NCBI GenBank assembly: GCA_008477525.1
Contig: SPDT01000002.1
Location: 1,240,001 to 1,304,000 of the forward strand
Source: Hypomyces perniciosus
Taxonomy: Eukaryota > Ascomycota > Sordariomycetes > Hypocreales > Hypocreaceae
DNA: 64,000 nt
Direction of reading: 5' to 3'
Both the position numbers and the translations under genes were made by a program. Shown in pieces: positions 1-11,905 of this stretch (the stretch's first letter is position 1; the number at the start of each line of letters is the position of its first letter). Below the pieces are notes generated by a model. That model did not search any database, had not been told where the DNA came from, and was given only the letters and a program-made list of their open reading frames with translations.

Positions 1-273
1 AGCTTATGAAGCTTCCAATCAAGCATGTTGTAGGCAGCACGAGTGTCGTAGAATCACCCCAGTCATCTTATAGGTGGCCTGTAGGGCAGAAATCGTTCAC
101 AGAGCAGTGAGCACCAGGTCTCACACATCGGGGCATCCGTCCCGCCTGCTGTGGGGGCGGGATATGATGACACGCAAGAGTGATAAATGACCACCCCAAA
201 ATAATGTTTGCATCGTGAAGATGTTTCTCTTATGTATATACATGACGGCGATGATGATCAGTACCTACCTACC

Positions 274-280
274 TATATAA
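274..280 (+). promoter_or_regulatory. Possible TATA box upstream of the 2-methylcitrate dehydratase gene
   Basis: A TATATAA heptamer lies about 293 bases before the chosen start codon, after repeated CTAC steps. It is the only good TATA-like match in the first 570 bases. A leader of roughly 260 nt would follow, which is acceptable for a filamentous fungus. The assignment rests on motif and position only. The rest of 1-572 shows no credible gene. Confidence 0.3.
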
Positions 281-572
281 GGATCGCAGGCCGTGTCCGG
301 CAGGCTTCGGCAGAGAACGGCCTCCGATGCTCCGGCTCCGGCGTTTAGACAGCCGAGAGCTCCTACACCGGCTCGGCTTTAGGGGGATTAACCGAGGATA
401 GCGCGACGGCATGCAGCGGCTCAAGAGACAGGATAGTTGGAAAATCAACAGTACGAGGCGCTGAAGAGCTGGACATTCACCTTTCTTCTCCCCTTCATCG
501 CCGCAAAAACGCCTTTGAGGGTGTCAATTGTGCCTGTCCAAGCACGCCGTTTGCTCCTCGTTGTCTCCAATC

Positions 573-2427
573 ATGTCTGCCGTCTGCCGAAGCCTGCGGA
601 CAGCGTCCAGACTGCGCGTCCAATCGCGTGTTGCTGTCCCAGTTGGGGGTGCTTGCTCGGCCTCTATCGGAGCCGGTCGCTTTGCTACCTCTGCTCTTAT
701 TTCTACTCCTTCGCGCAGCAACTTTTCGACCTCCGTGTCCAGACTTTCCAACGCACCCGCCATGGCGACCTCAGCGAGAGAATACGACCCTGAAATCAAG
801 GATATTGCCGACTATGTCGCCAATAAGACCATTGACTCGGAACTAGCTGTAAGCATCACCTGTTCTGTTCTCTGGCTTGCAACAGCCCCTCACTTCGAAC
901 CCCTCCATCTTTCTTATATGCAACACAAACACCCATATCAACACAACATGCTGACCACAAGTCTTTTCGTCTATAGTTCGACACGGCTCGATGGATCCTC
1001 CTCGATACCTTGGGCTGCGGTCTTGAGGGCCTGCGGTTCAAGGAGTGCGCCAAGCTGCTTGGTCCCATTGTCCCCGGCACAGTCGTCCCCAATGGCACCA
1101 AGGTTCCTGGCACCCCCTTCGTGCTGGATCCCGTCAATGGCGCTTTCAACATTGGTGCTATGATCCGATGGCTCGACTTCAACGACTGCTGGCTGGCTGC
1201 TGAGTGGGGTCACCCCTCTGACAACTTGGGCGCCATTCTGGCTGTCGCTGACTGGGTAAACCGCACCAACAAGGCCGGCGGCAACCTCGCTGGAGGCAAG
1301 ATCTTCACCATCCAAGATGTTCTCGAGGCTATGATCAAGGCCCACGAGATCCAGGGCTGCCTGGCTCTGCTGAACTCGTACAACAAGGTCGGTCTTGACC
1401 ATGTTGTCCTGGTCAAGGTCGCCAGTACCGCTGTCGTCTCCAAGATGCTGGGCCTCAGCGAGAAGCAGATTGCCGACGCTGTGACCCAGGCTTGGGTTGA
1501 CGGCCAGAGCCTGCGAACCTACCGCCACAGCCCCAACACCATGTCCCGCAAGTCGTGGGCTGCCGGTGATGCTTGCCAGCGCGCCGTCAACCTGGCTCTC
1601 AAGGTCATGAAGGGCGAGACTGGTGTCCCTACGGTTCTGTCTGCTCCTACCTGGGGCTTCTACGATGTCCTGTTCAAGGGCAAGAAGTTTGAGTTCCAGC
1701 GTCCTTATGGCAGCTACGTCATGGAGAACGTTCTCTTCAAGGTCTCCTACCCTGGTATGTTTATTCTCTAGTCCTTTTGAATTCGTGAAGCAGAAGACTG
1801 ACGAGAGTAATAGCCGAGTTCCACTCCCAGACCGCCGTTGAGGCCTCTGAGAAGATCCACCACCAGCTCAAGGCCCTGGGCAAGTCCGCCGCCGATATCA
1901 AGGCCATCACCTGCCGAACCCACGAGGCCTGCATCCGCATCATCGACAAGCAGTTCAAGCCCATGGACAACTTCGCCGACCGTGACCACTGCATCCAGTA
2001 CATGTGCTCCGTCATGCTCGTCTTCGGCCGCCTCGAGGCCACCGACTACGTTGACGGCGGCGAGGCCGCTACCTCTGAGCTCGTCGAGTCCCTGCGCCAG
2101 AAGATCAAGTGCGTCGAGGACCCGCAGTACACTCAAGACTACCATGACCCTGCCCTCCGAACCATCTCCAACGCCCTCACTGTGGAGCTCAACGACGGCA
2201 CCGTCCTCGATGAGGTCGCTGTTGAGGCTCCTCTCGGCCACCGTCTGCGCCGCGAGGAGGCTAAGCCCGTCATCCTGGCCAAGTACAAGCGCCACCTTGC
2301 GCCTCACTTGCCCGAGACGGCTGTCAACGAGCTCGTTGAGCTCAGCCAGGACACTAAGAAGCTGGAGGCCCTGACTGTTGATGAGTATGTTGACAAGTAT
2401 GTTGTCAAGGAGAGCAAGTTTCTGTAA
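573..2427 (+). CDS. prpD: 2-methylcitrate dehydratase, mitochondrial (MmgE/PrpD family)
   Basis: Three exons, 573-848, 977-1754 and 1814-2427, give 555 residues. The introns have GTAAGC/TAG and GTATGT/TAG borders and joining them keeps one frame. The first ~65 residues are rich in Arg, Ser and Ala and lack acidic residues, as in a mitochondrial presequence, so the ATG at 573 is preferred to the one 15 codons upstream. The mature part matches MmgE/PrpD throughout: the early segment reading [19 protein letters not shown], an SYRHSPNT-like loop (here TYRHSPNT) and the C-terminal [20 protein letters not shown] region. The enzyme dehydrates 2-methylcitrate in the methylcitrate cycle that detoxifies propionyl-CoA. 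Length is normal for fungal members and nothing appears broken. The separate aconitase-like enzymes are unrelated in sequence. Confidence 0.93.
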
Positions 2428-3138
2428 GCTGTAGAGTTACGAACATATTGATGATTTAGAGTAACGGCAATACAAAAAATAGAAGTTTGTCAACTAAATT
2501 GCAATTGCGTGTTATTGTGATCGAGACCTGGTGACGAACGTAACACGGTGTGGCACAGGCCGTATAAGTGAGATTTACTCGTATTTAGATGAAATCGAAG
2601 ACATCATGGGTACCTTGCTAAGCCACCGACAACAGGGTCAATGCTTCTTCCTTTCAGCTGATCACGCCGATTTGCTAGCTTCCTTGCTGCAGATAGATGT
2701 CGAACCATTGTTCTGCACTGAGCATCGTTAGTTCCTGGGCGTAAAGTTTGAACCATCTGTCATAGGCGAACCATATTGGAGGTGAAATCCCAGCACAAAA
2801 AGATGCTACTTTTTGTACTTCGTACGTGTACTCGTATAGGTACGGAGTGTGATCGGCGTGGCGGGGCACAGCCCCTAAAGGGTAATCTCCATACTCCGAA
2901 CCCCGCAGTAATCATCCGTCCTGCCGAGACTCAGGACTCGACATCTTCAAAACCTCCCTTTTCCCAGGCTTCAACATCTCGATTTCGCCATCGAGATTCC
3001 TTCTCCATCTGTCGGATTCTAATCGAAAGCTGTTTGAGTAATACGCGCTTTGTTTCTTTTACGCTCGAATACCATCTGCGCCGGACGAACGACGTTTTCT
3101 TGTATTCTCCGCAAGATCGGAGACAAGATCGTGGCATC
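2428..3138. other. Intergenic region
   Basis: It lies between two genes on the same strand. Only short, unconserved frames are seen. It contains one TACTTCGTA motif at 2816 and a pyrimidine-rich stretch (about 2930-3080) that probably belongs to the leader of the downstream SH3 gene. Confidence 0.5.
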
Positions 3139-3980
3139 ATGGACCGCCAGGAAATCATAGACTCCAACAAGTCTCTCCGAGTCATCAAAAATGTAAGTCA
3201 ACCTCCTTCATCCCTTCATTCTCTTACTCTCTCCAAGGAGACATCTGACAGATACCTCAGGAACTAGAAAAGCTCCTCGAGAAAGGAGTCATTGACGACG
3301 CTGTCTTCGATAGCATCTTCGCTTCTCTCCCCGCCGAGAAATCCCTCCTCGGCACTTCCGCAGCGGCAAATACACGCTCAGCGAACCAGACTCCTGCGCA
3401 GACATCGACACCGACGCAACCGCCTACGAATGCTTTCCAGAATCTCAATGTGAAGAGCCATTCTCCCGCACCGCCCTCGTACGAAGAAGCACGAGCGCCA
3501 CCAGGTCCCCCTAGCAGACCCGTCATCTACTACGTCCTCGCGCTCTACGCCTATCACGGCGATAAACCCGACGACCTGCACTTTGAAAGAGGAGATCGTA
3601 TGGAAGTTTTCGAAACGTATGGAAAGGACAACGAGTGGTCGTCTGGCCGGAATCTGCGCACTGGCAAGGAGGGCCTCTTCCCGTCAAACTATGTCCGCGC
3701 TGAAGATGAGGGGGATAGGGAAAAGGCTCGCGCTGCCGCTGCTGCGTACACTCCACAGCCCGTCCACGGCTATTCACAAGGACCACCAGCACAACAGAGC
3801 CCGTACAACTCTAATGTTCCGCCCATGGCTGTGGCAGAGGGAGACCAGCCTACGCAGGAACAAGGCTCAGAGAATAAGGTTGGCGGGTATGGCAAGAAAA
3901 TTGGCAAGAAGCTGGGCAATGCGGCCATCTTTGGTGCGGGTGCGACGATCGGAAGCAACATTGTGAACAGCATCTTTTAA
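3139..3980 (+). CDS. SH3-domain protein of the Lsb1/Pin3 type
   Basis: Two exons, 3139-3192 and 3261-3980, give 257 residues. The short first exon supplies the start of the conserved N-terminal helix (SLRVIKN joined to ELEKLLEKGVIDDAVFDSI), matching the beginning of yeast Lsb1/Pin3. A Pro/Thr-rich linker follows, with a PPSY-type motif suited to WW-domain or ubiquitin-ligase contact. The SH3 domain at about residues 96-155 holds ALYAYHG, DDLHFERGD and the GLFPSNYV end. The Gly/Lys-rich tail ends in a short Ala/Gly hydrophobic stretch. Family members bind the WASP homologue Las17 and act in actin-linked endocytosis; that role is inferred. An alternative acceptor at 3252 would add three residues in frame, but family alignment favours 3260. 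Confidence 0.88.
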
Positions 3981-4105
3981 CACGGGGCGATGTGCTAATA
4001 TCACAGTCTTTTTATTATCTGACATTTATTATTATCTGGCACTTAGTTTCGGGTCTGGCGTTTATAGATGGCGTCAAGGGCAATATATATTCTATTCGAG
4101 TGTAT

Positions 4106-5415
4106 TCATCCAGGTCTTGAAGCAGCTATGGGATTATCTTCAACTGCCATGGCATCTCCGCTATGCTCCGTCTGGGGACTCTCTTCAACTGCCATGGGAT
4201 TGCCTTGAACCACGGCATCCCCGCTAGGCTCTGTCCCTAAACTCTCTCCACGCGCGAGAATCCTCTCCTCTAGCAGTTTCACAACAGCCTCGTGTCGGTA
4301 GCTAGTAGCCCAATCCAAGGCTGTCACGCCAAACTTGTCTCGAGCATCGATGCAAGCATTTCTGTCAAGGAGATACTTCACGATATGTTCGTGGCCGTGG
4401 ACCGTGGCAAGAAGGAGAGGCGTTGAGCCTTGTGTGAGTCTCGTTTCCACCTCAGCGCCATGTTCGAAAAGGAGCTTCACGATTTCAAAATAGTCCCTCT
4501 CGATTGCCAGCGGCAGTGCAAACCTTCCTTCACGATACACCGATTTGTGATCAGCTCCGAGTTCAAGTAGCTGTTTTACCGCGGCCGTGTGACAGTTTTC
4601 GACGGCGATCAAGAGAGGCGGTGCACCCTTTTTGTTGCCTCTGTCGATATCAACCTGTTGGGTTTTGAACAACATCTTAATGATAACGCATTCCCTTTCA
4701 TTGCTGCGAAGTGCAATGGAGTCCAGCGGTTTTCATAGGGGCGGCGCTTAATGATACCAGGGGGTGTCAACGAGTCCATGACAGTGTTTGTAGAACCCCA
4801 GTCAGATGGAAAAGCGCCCTTGGCATGATGGAGAAGGAGTTTGAGATGTGTTAAAAGCGATTCTGTATTGAAGCCTCCATCAATACATGTGTCAGGTGCT
4901 CTGCATCTTTAGCCACACGACTCCTCTTGGCTGGTCTGTTCGTCGATTCGATTGGGGTCTCAGTGTTCCCGCCTGTTTGGAGCTTCTTGTTTGATTGACT
5001 TGCTCCAGGGCAGAAAGCCAATCAAGAGAAGCCCCGAGAAATATCAGATCGACCGTAAACATCACTCCCTGGTCTTCCCGTTGCGCGCAAGGTTTCCATC
5101 ATGCCCCTTGCCCTGCTCCATAATGCCATCTTCAACACCCTTGTCTCGGATAATGACGCGGTGGAGCTCCGTCATCACGGACTCAAATTTTCCCACAGTC
5201 CAATCTCCCTTTTCCGTCCTTGAAATATGGAGTATAGTCAATGGAGTAGTATAACAGACATCAATGCTCGCCCAAGTGCTACGCGTGTCTCTCACCAACC
5301 TCATCGAAGCCCTTCTCTGGTTGACGCCAACATGACTCGCAAAATTTCAGTGACATTTACCATTGCCTGGGGAAACGCTTCCATGAGCCCTGCTGCCCCC
5401 TCCCCTGCATTCGTA
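4106..5415 (-). pseudogene. Ankyrin-repeat protein, broken by several frameshifts
   Basis: The intact 3' part (4675 down to 4106) has at least three ankyrin repeats with hallmarks such as TPLLLATVHGHEHIVKYLL, then a Glu/Pro-rich tail. Directly upstream the reading continues in another frame as an ankyrin start (TPLHFAAMKGNA), and the frame changes near 4683-4690 by the equivalent of one lost base. Further upstream, stretches such as AKDAEHLTHVLMEASIQ, the HLKLLLHHAKG segment and a block at 5062-5304 each lie in different frames, with no splice pair that joins them. The most upstream protein-like piece ends near 5415. I read this as one decayed ankyrin gene of unknown N-terminal domain. Sequencing errors could explain a single shift but not all of them. 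It is divergent from the ATPase gene that starts at 5674. Confidence 0.72.
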
Positions 5416-5673
5416 TAGATGACTCAAAGAGGCGGCTTAGCGACGGCCGCATTGTCTGCGACCCAACAGCATTACCACTGTGGTCTAGATTCATGGTGGT
5501 CTGCCGGTTTAATGGTTGCAACAGCATTTTTTACGCGGGGTCATTCATAAACCTACGTCTTGCACCCAGGATAATTGACACAATCTTGCCATTGTCCAAA
5601 GCGCCTCGCAAAGATATCGATGTGACGTGATTCATTCAGCTCTGCTCTACCATAAGAAGCAAACAAACAGCCA

Positions 5674-8600
5674 ATGGCTATCCCCAGCGACCGCCAAAGC
5701 GCACAGGAGCTTGTGCGCCAGATTACAAGAGATCATGGCTATCTCAGCGCCGAGAAGTTTCAGCAGATAGGCGACCCAATCCTCCGCCGCGAGATTGAAG
5801 AAGCATTCATGCAAAAGGACCTGTTGATCGGATCTGCCGTAATTACGTATGATAGCATCGCTTCCCCATGAGATCATTTGACCAAAGCTCTAACGCCGCG
5901 GCGACAGACTAGCGAAGAACTTATACTCGAGCAAGGCCCGTTTCGTCTTCGAGCTGCTCCAGAATGCCGACAACAATGGCTATACTAAAGCTAAGGAGTT
6001 GGGAGATGTGCCGTATGTCTCGTTTCGTGTATATCCTCTCCAGGTTGTGCTGGAATGCAACGAGGATGGATTCACGGAGAAGGACCTGGCGGCCATCTGT
6101 TCTGTCGGCCAGAGCTCCAAGACTGCAGCACAGGGGTACATTGGAGAAAAAGGCATAGGCTTTAAGTCTGTCTTCATAGCAGCTTATAAGGTCCATATCC
6201 AGTCGGGCGCCTTCTCTTTCTCCTTCACCCATAAGAGTGGGCAATCGGGCATGGGAATGATATCCCCGCAATGGGAGGACACCACAGAGGAGCTGGAGCC
6301 GCCTCTAACAAGGATCACACTGCACCTACACAATGATGGGGACTCTGAAATGCTAGCAGGGCTACACGAGAGCATTCGGAATCAATTCGCGGAGATTCAA
6401 GAGACTTTCCTCTTGTTTATGAGAAACCTGAGACGAGTATATGTCGCCTTTTACGATGAACATGGGGAACAAACGTCCTCCGTAACGTACTCGGCCGACA
6501 GACCAGAGCCAAACCATGCTATTGTTAAGACAACCAAGGTCGCTGATGGATCTACACAAGAAGAGACCAAGTGCTACCATGTCACCACGCACGAGGTGAC
6601 AAACCTCGCCAAAAATGAGAATCGTGCTTACTCAAAAGACGAAGAAACAGCCCGTGTATATTCCAAGTCTCAAATCGTCCTCGCCTTTCCTCTCTCTGAG
6701 GCCTCAGTTCCCATTATCGAGGAACAGAACTTGTTTGTTTTCCTCCCAGTACGACCAGTGGGGTTTAACTTCATCATCCAAGCCGATTTTGTCACTGATG
6801 CTAGCCGAAAAGATGTCGTCAAGGATTCTCTGCGTAATAATGATCTCCTCGATTGCATATCTGATGCGTTTGCCAAAGCGATTCTGCAGCTCTGCGAGCA
6901 TGAAAACTTGAGATACAAATGGATGAGATACTTACCAGATAGGAACGACAAGAACTGGGGTCCACTCTGGCTCTCCTTGGTTAACAAGATTGCCGACCGC
7001 GTGAGCAAAACGGCTGTTTTGTATGGCCAGAAACGACCTGATCGACGCTTTATCAGAGACCTTTACCGCCTTATGAATGATGACCTAGATGAAGACGGAA
7101 AGCCCTTATTCGACGACGGGGATCCAGAGCAGATTATTTCGCAACGCTACATCAAAAGCGATCTCGACCTCTTGAGTGACTATGGACTCCAGTATGCTTA
7201 CTTTTCCAATACCGTTGAGCGGCTACGAAAAGACCTCGAACAGGGCGGACTGTCACGAATGATGTCACCCGGAACAACCGAAAGCTGGCATACGCGAGCA
7301 GCAAAGCTTCTAAGTCTTCCATTTACTAAGGGGTGGGATGCGCGTATTGCAGAACTGGAAAACCTGCATCTCTTGCCTCTTAAAGGTGGCACCTGGGTCT
7401 CTGCGTCGTCCGGTCCCGTTTATTTTGCATATTCCAATGGGATGAACATACCTTTGGACTTGGATCTGCGCCTAATCTCAAAGAGTGTGACAAACCCTCA
7501 CAGATTAACACTCTTGAAGCACTTGGGGGTGAAGACGGCTTCGGCAAGCCTTGTGCGAAAGAGAATCCTGCAGAGGTACCCCCGGTTGGAAGGACAAGCA
7601 AGTGCGCTTCTTACTACCCTCAAAACATCGAAGCATCATCTGAAGTTCCTTTATCAGACGGAGCACTTGAAAGACGATGACGAGCCTTCTTACTCACGTC
7701 TGGCAATTCATGATCGCCGAGGGATCCAATGCCAACCAAGATCGACTTGCATGTATATTACTAATGCCAAAAGTTATGGGCCCTGGGAGCTACTACGAAA
7801 AACCGATCCTGGACCAAAGCCAGGAGACGGTGCACCAGGATATGCTGAGCATGATGTTAGATTCGTCAACGAAGCGTATTTCACAGATAGTCCCTCCCCT
7901 CCTCCAGACCAAAAGCTCACGTGGCTGGAGTGGTTTCACGCCAAGCTAGGTGTAGAAAAATACATCACGTTCAACCACGACAAGGTGCTCAAAGGCGCTG
8001 CAAAATACTTGCAGCAGTATAGACCAGAGAAATTCCTTGGTGCTCTTTGCATTTGGCGTCAAGAGCGGGGGTTTCTTTCACCAGAGCTCATTGAGCATCT
8101 CCGAGAGACAGAGGTTCTCTGCCGAGGTAATCGTCGCGCCTTGCTGAAGAATGCCTATTTCCCCACAGAAGAGCTAGAGCAACGCGTTGAATGGTTCATT
8201 GAGCCTGGAGCCTTTTTCCCGTGGCTTTGGCTAGATACAGAGACTACTCACGATGCTATTCCATCTGAGTGGAAGGACTTATTGAAGCAACTTGGGGTCG
8301 GAATTCCTGTGAAAGATCTTGATATTGCTCTGGACATGCTGAAATACTCCCTCGATGCCTTCCCGAGCACGACTCCTTCACAATCTAGAGAAAGACTGTT
8401 TGATCTATATCACCACATCCAATCAAAATACCGGGAGGATAACAACCGAGAGGAAGCAAGGGAAAAGATTAGGTATGTAATAAACAAGTCTCTCTACATC
8501 TCCGTGTATCCTAACATGCATAGGGTCATTTTCTCTGAAAGAAAATGCATCTACATCCCGCTCTCTCCAACCCATTGCGCTTGGGCTTTCCCAAGCGATT

Positions 8601-11083
8601 GCGTGTGGGAAGCACCCCAAGAGATGAAGACAAAATTTGCCTTGCAGCGGCTCTATGAGCCGTGTCTTCACTTGGACGACGCAGACAGCTCCTCTCTAAC
8701 CTACTTCTTCACGTCCATCCTGGGGATCACAGACTGTACCTGGGAAACTTACGTTGGCGAACTAAAGGAGCTCAAAGAGGCCGGTTGCCTCGATATTGAC
8801 ACAATCACTGTCGTCTATGGGGCGTTGAATGCTCTCCGGCCGACAATCAGTTCTGACAGCGAGAAGGACATCAAGTAAGTGGGCGGAGTCAATGGAGATT
8901 CTCCCACCCCTTCCCGACAGTATTGCTAACTTGACTTTCAGGAGCGCTTTCGAGAACGATGCGCTCATTTACGTCCCTTCTGATGATGGGCCGGCATGGC
9001 ATAAGGTGTCACAGTGTGTGTGGTCCAGGGCAGCCAGATTGAGAGGAAGGGTCTCGCTCAACGAGGAGTACGCAGATCTGGAAGAGTTATTCGTGGGGTT
9101 CCTTGGCGTCAAACCGGTGGACCTGCTCATGGCTATCGATGAACTGAAAGAAGCGGGTAACCGGCGGCCCATTTCAGTGGAGGAGGTGACGGAATCCATA
9201 TGGACCGTAAACTCACTGCTCTCAACAGAGTCGACTCTTCCGAATCCGCGGGCCATAATGGCGAGCAATGTCTTCCCTATCATACAACCCATTGGAGTAG
9301 TCATTTGTGTATCAGCGACTACCGAATTCTTTGTCCGAGACCGTGAGACACTCGCGCAATCCTTTGCCGGTAAGGTGAAGTTCCTCAACTTCTCTCTGGA
9401 AAAGGTCGTCCAGCTCCGGCCCTTTCTCGAATGGACTGGCCTTCATAACCGATATCTGTCACTCTGTGTGAGAGAGAGTACCTCGTTCCACGGCAGAGAC
9501 GCTATGCCGATCTCAAACCCGAAACGGCAGATTCGAAACCGAGCTTATGCTCTTCTTAGGTTGGTGCAACGTATTATGTGGTTTGATCCCAAAGCATACT
9601 GAATGAGACATTCACAGAGTTGCCGCCCACTTTGGCAGTCCTCGTACCCGATCGAACCGAGATTTGCATTCGTTTTACCAAGAGCTAAGAAACGTACAGA
9701 TCCGTGGGACGGACGGAATATCGTCCATCTTTCATGTCTCTCAGGATGGGGTATCCCACGATGTTGAAGGCAAGAAAACCACGCTCTTCATGGATGAGCA
9801 TGAATCGGGTTTAAGGATCTATATGCCGCGGAACGAAGACGACCAAGAATACACGTTTACCAAGTTGCTTGCGCAGAGACTCTTTGAGTGGATGATGAAG
9901 GATCAATCACCACAGGGATCCAAAGGGGTCAATACGGACGGAATCAATGCAACGAGAGACGTCTTGCTCGCCCCGCGTACAAGGCTAGCCACAGCCCTGG
10001 ATGACAATGGCATAGCCACTCTCGATACTGTGGATCTGGATGAAGAGGATCTCTCCGAAAGCGAATCACCCGCGACGCCTCAAGGAGCTGCCGATGCGCC
10101 TCTTGTTCGAGATGATAACGACCTGGGAGCTGTGGGCACTCCTCCATCATCGACGGCGAGTCCGCCAGTGGATCTGCGCGAAGCCGCTGCCTCAAGTCAA
10201 CACAGTTTCTCCTTGGCGCAATCGAGACCTCGTCTCTACTCTACTGACTCATTGTCTTTGCCCATGCCGCCTGCCATGCCGCCACAAACAGTGACCGGTG
10301 ACCCGCAGTACGTGGCTCTCCTGAGCAAGGTGTTAACCGCAGCTAGAAGCAGTACTATTCCAAGTATGACTCGTCCGCGAGCCAGTCAAGCAAGCAGATA
10401 CGATGGGTCCCATTTGCGTCTACATTATGACAGTCAGACCGAAAGGGACTGCAAAATCGGCGCCGCGGGTGAGCTTTACGTACGTCCACTGTTCTTCCTA
10501 CGTACGCCCTGGATTCTACCTCATGTCTAACAGACGCGTCACAGGTTTTCGAGTTACTATCTCATCTAGGGCTTCCGACTGGCCCCCTCCCCGGCTTTTC
10601 CAGAAGCAACTGGAAGAGCAACATTCGGCGATACGTCAATGTGCATCCAGAATACTCCGATCTAGAGCCATGGAGTGGAACCGAGACTTCGGACATCGTT
10701 TACCCCAATTCCACGGGCGTGCTGACAGGCCTTCTCATAAACAAGGGCTACCTTGGTCGAGATATGTCGGAGCGCAAGCCGAACTACTTGATCGAGGTCA
10801 AGACCACTGTCTCGTCTTGTGAAACGCCTTTCTACATGAGTAAATATCAGTATGCAAGGGTGAGTTCTGAAAGAGCGTCAAACTTTGTACAACTGAATGG
10901 CGCAGTCGCTAACACCACTCGTAGATGAAGCGCAGTGACACAGTATATGCTATCTTCCGGGTATACAATCTTGGTCGGGACGACATGGCGCTCCAGATCT
11001 ACCTTGACCCGGAAGCACTGAGGGTATCCGAACAGTTGCTATTTACGGCTGAAACATGGTCAGTCGTGCCGGCGAATGCATAA
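5674..11083 (+). CDS. Large GHKL (HSP90-like) ATPase protein with C-terminal DUF3883/NO VEIN domain
   Basis: Exons are 5674-5846, 5908-8472, 8524-8874, 8942-9559, 9618-10479, 10545-10859 and 10925-11083, about 1,680 residues. All junctions keep frame. The ATP site is complete: helix ELLQNADDN (residues 73-81), NEDGF (110-114) and GEKGIGFKS (138-146). This is the sacsin/NO VEIN form of the GHKL fold. The middle ~1,300 residues are family-specific and unassigned, with an acidic, low-complexity stretch before the end. The C-terminal DUF3883 domain spans exons 4-6. It has GAAGE, Asp1573 in TSDIVY, IEVKTT with Glu1607 and Lys1609, and Gln1625, matching the E-D-ExK-Q pattern of PD-(D/E)XK nucleases. 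Plant NO VEIN is nuclear and linked to vein patterning; the fungal function is unknown. Nuclease activity is inference. Intron 8473-8523 is 51 nt without stops, so an unspliced reading adds 17 residues. Confidence 0.85.
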
Positions 11084-11857
11084 GATGTGTCTACAATGAA
11101 AGTATATCTTATATATGTGTGCAAAGATTTGGGCTTGAAGAGCTGGATGTTGTGCGTGCACATCACTATAACAGCCGCTGATGAATCTAGAAAACTTTGA
11201 TCCATTACACCCACAAGGATCAAGTACTGCCACGAAATACTAGTAAATGTACAAATTGATTTATAGAGGTACAATCACGGTTATGCTGAGTGAAAGACTA
11301 TTTGATTCTTGTGGGATAATGGTTATTTCCATCGTGATTACGAAGTCCGATGGAGTGTGAATTACTCGTACTTCGTATCTTGGCTGTCTCTTTATCCCGG
11401 ACTGTTGTGTCCGCCGAAGCGGCTCCCCGTGGAATTCAGCCCCTAAAAGGGCGACCATACGAGAGCCTACATTCGATTCGGCAGTCGATTAGACTGCGGA
11501 GTAAATTATTCCACTCTCGGCCAAGTCGTGTTTCTATTGTTCACGGACCGTCTAGTGTTGGGTCTAGCGGGGATAAAACGGCAACAAAATCCAACGACAA
11601 CGTCTCCGTCGAAGAGTGTATTCCATCAAGAAGAGTTGATTTCTCCAAGTATAGCCTGTATTTCTAGACGTGTGGCCGTGAAATGATGCTCAGTTGGTAC
11701 CGTTACATACATATCAACTCCCCTTATACTACAAAATATGGTCGTCCCAACCTCTGCTCGGCCCATTTCAGACCTTGCACCGAGTGCCTCAATCGATCTC
11801 GCTGGCAACTTTTATATGTTTCTACCACACGATGTACAGTACCCCCTTCGTCGAATA

Positions 11858-11905
11858 CTAACGGGAGAGGAAGCGACTCTCCATTATCGGGGTAGCTTCG
11901 CGGCC
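11858..11905 (+). repeat. Dispersed relic repeat, copy 1 (partner at 14376-14425)
   Basis: A block containing GGGAGAGGAAGCGACTC and ATTATCGGGG recurs at 14376-14425 with scattered, mostly transition differences. It lies in a short frame (11738-11968) of unknown origin. I interpret it as a decayed mobile-element fragment. Confidence 0.5.

Noticed and set aside
437..799. Overlapping short frames on both strands before and over the start of the dehydratase gene
   Set aside because: They overlap the presequence codons of the well-supported gene and show no family features.
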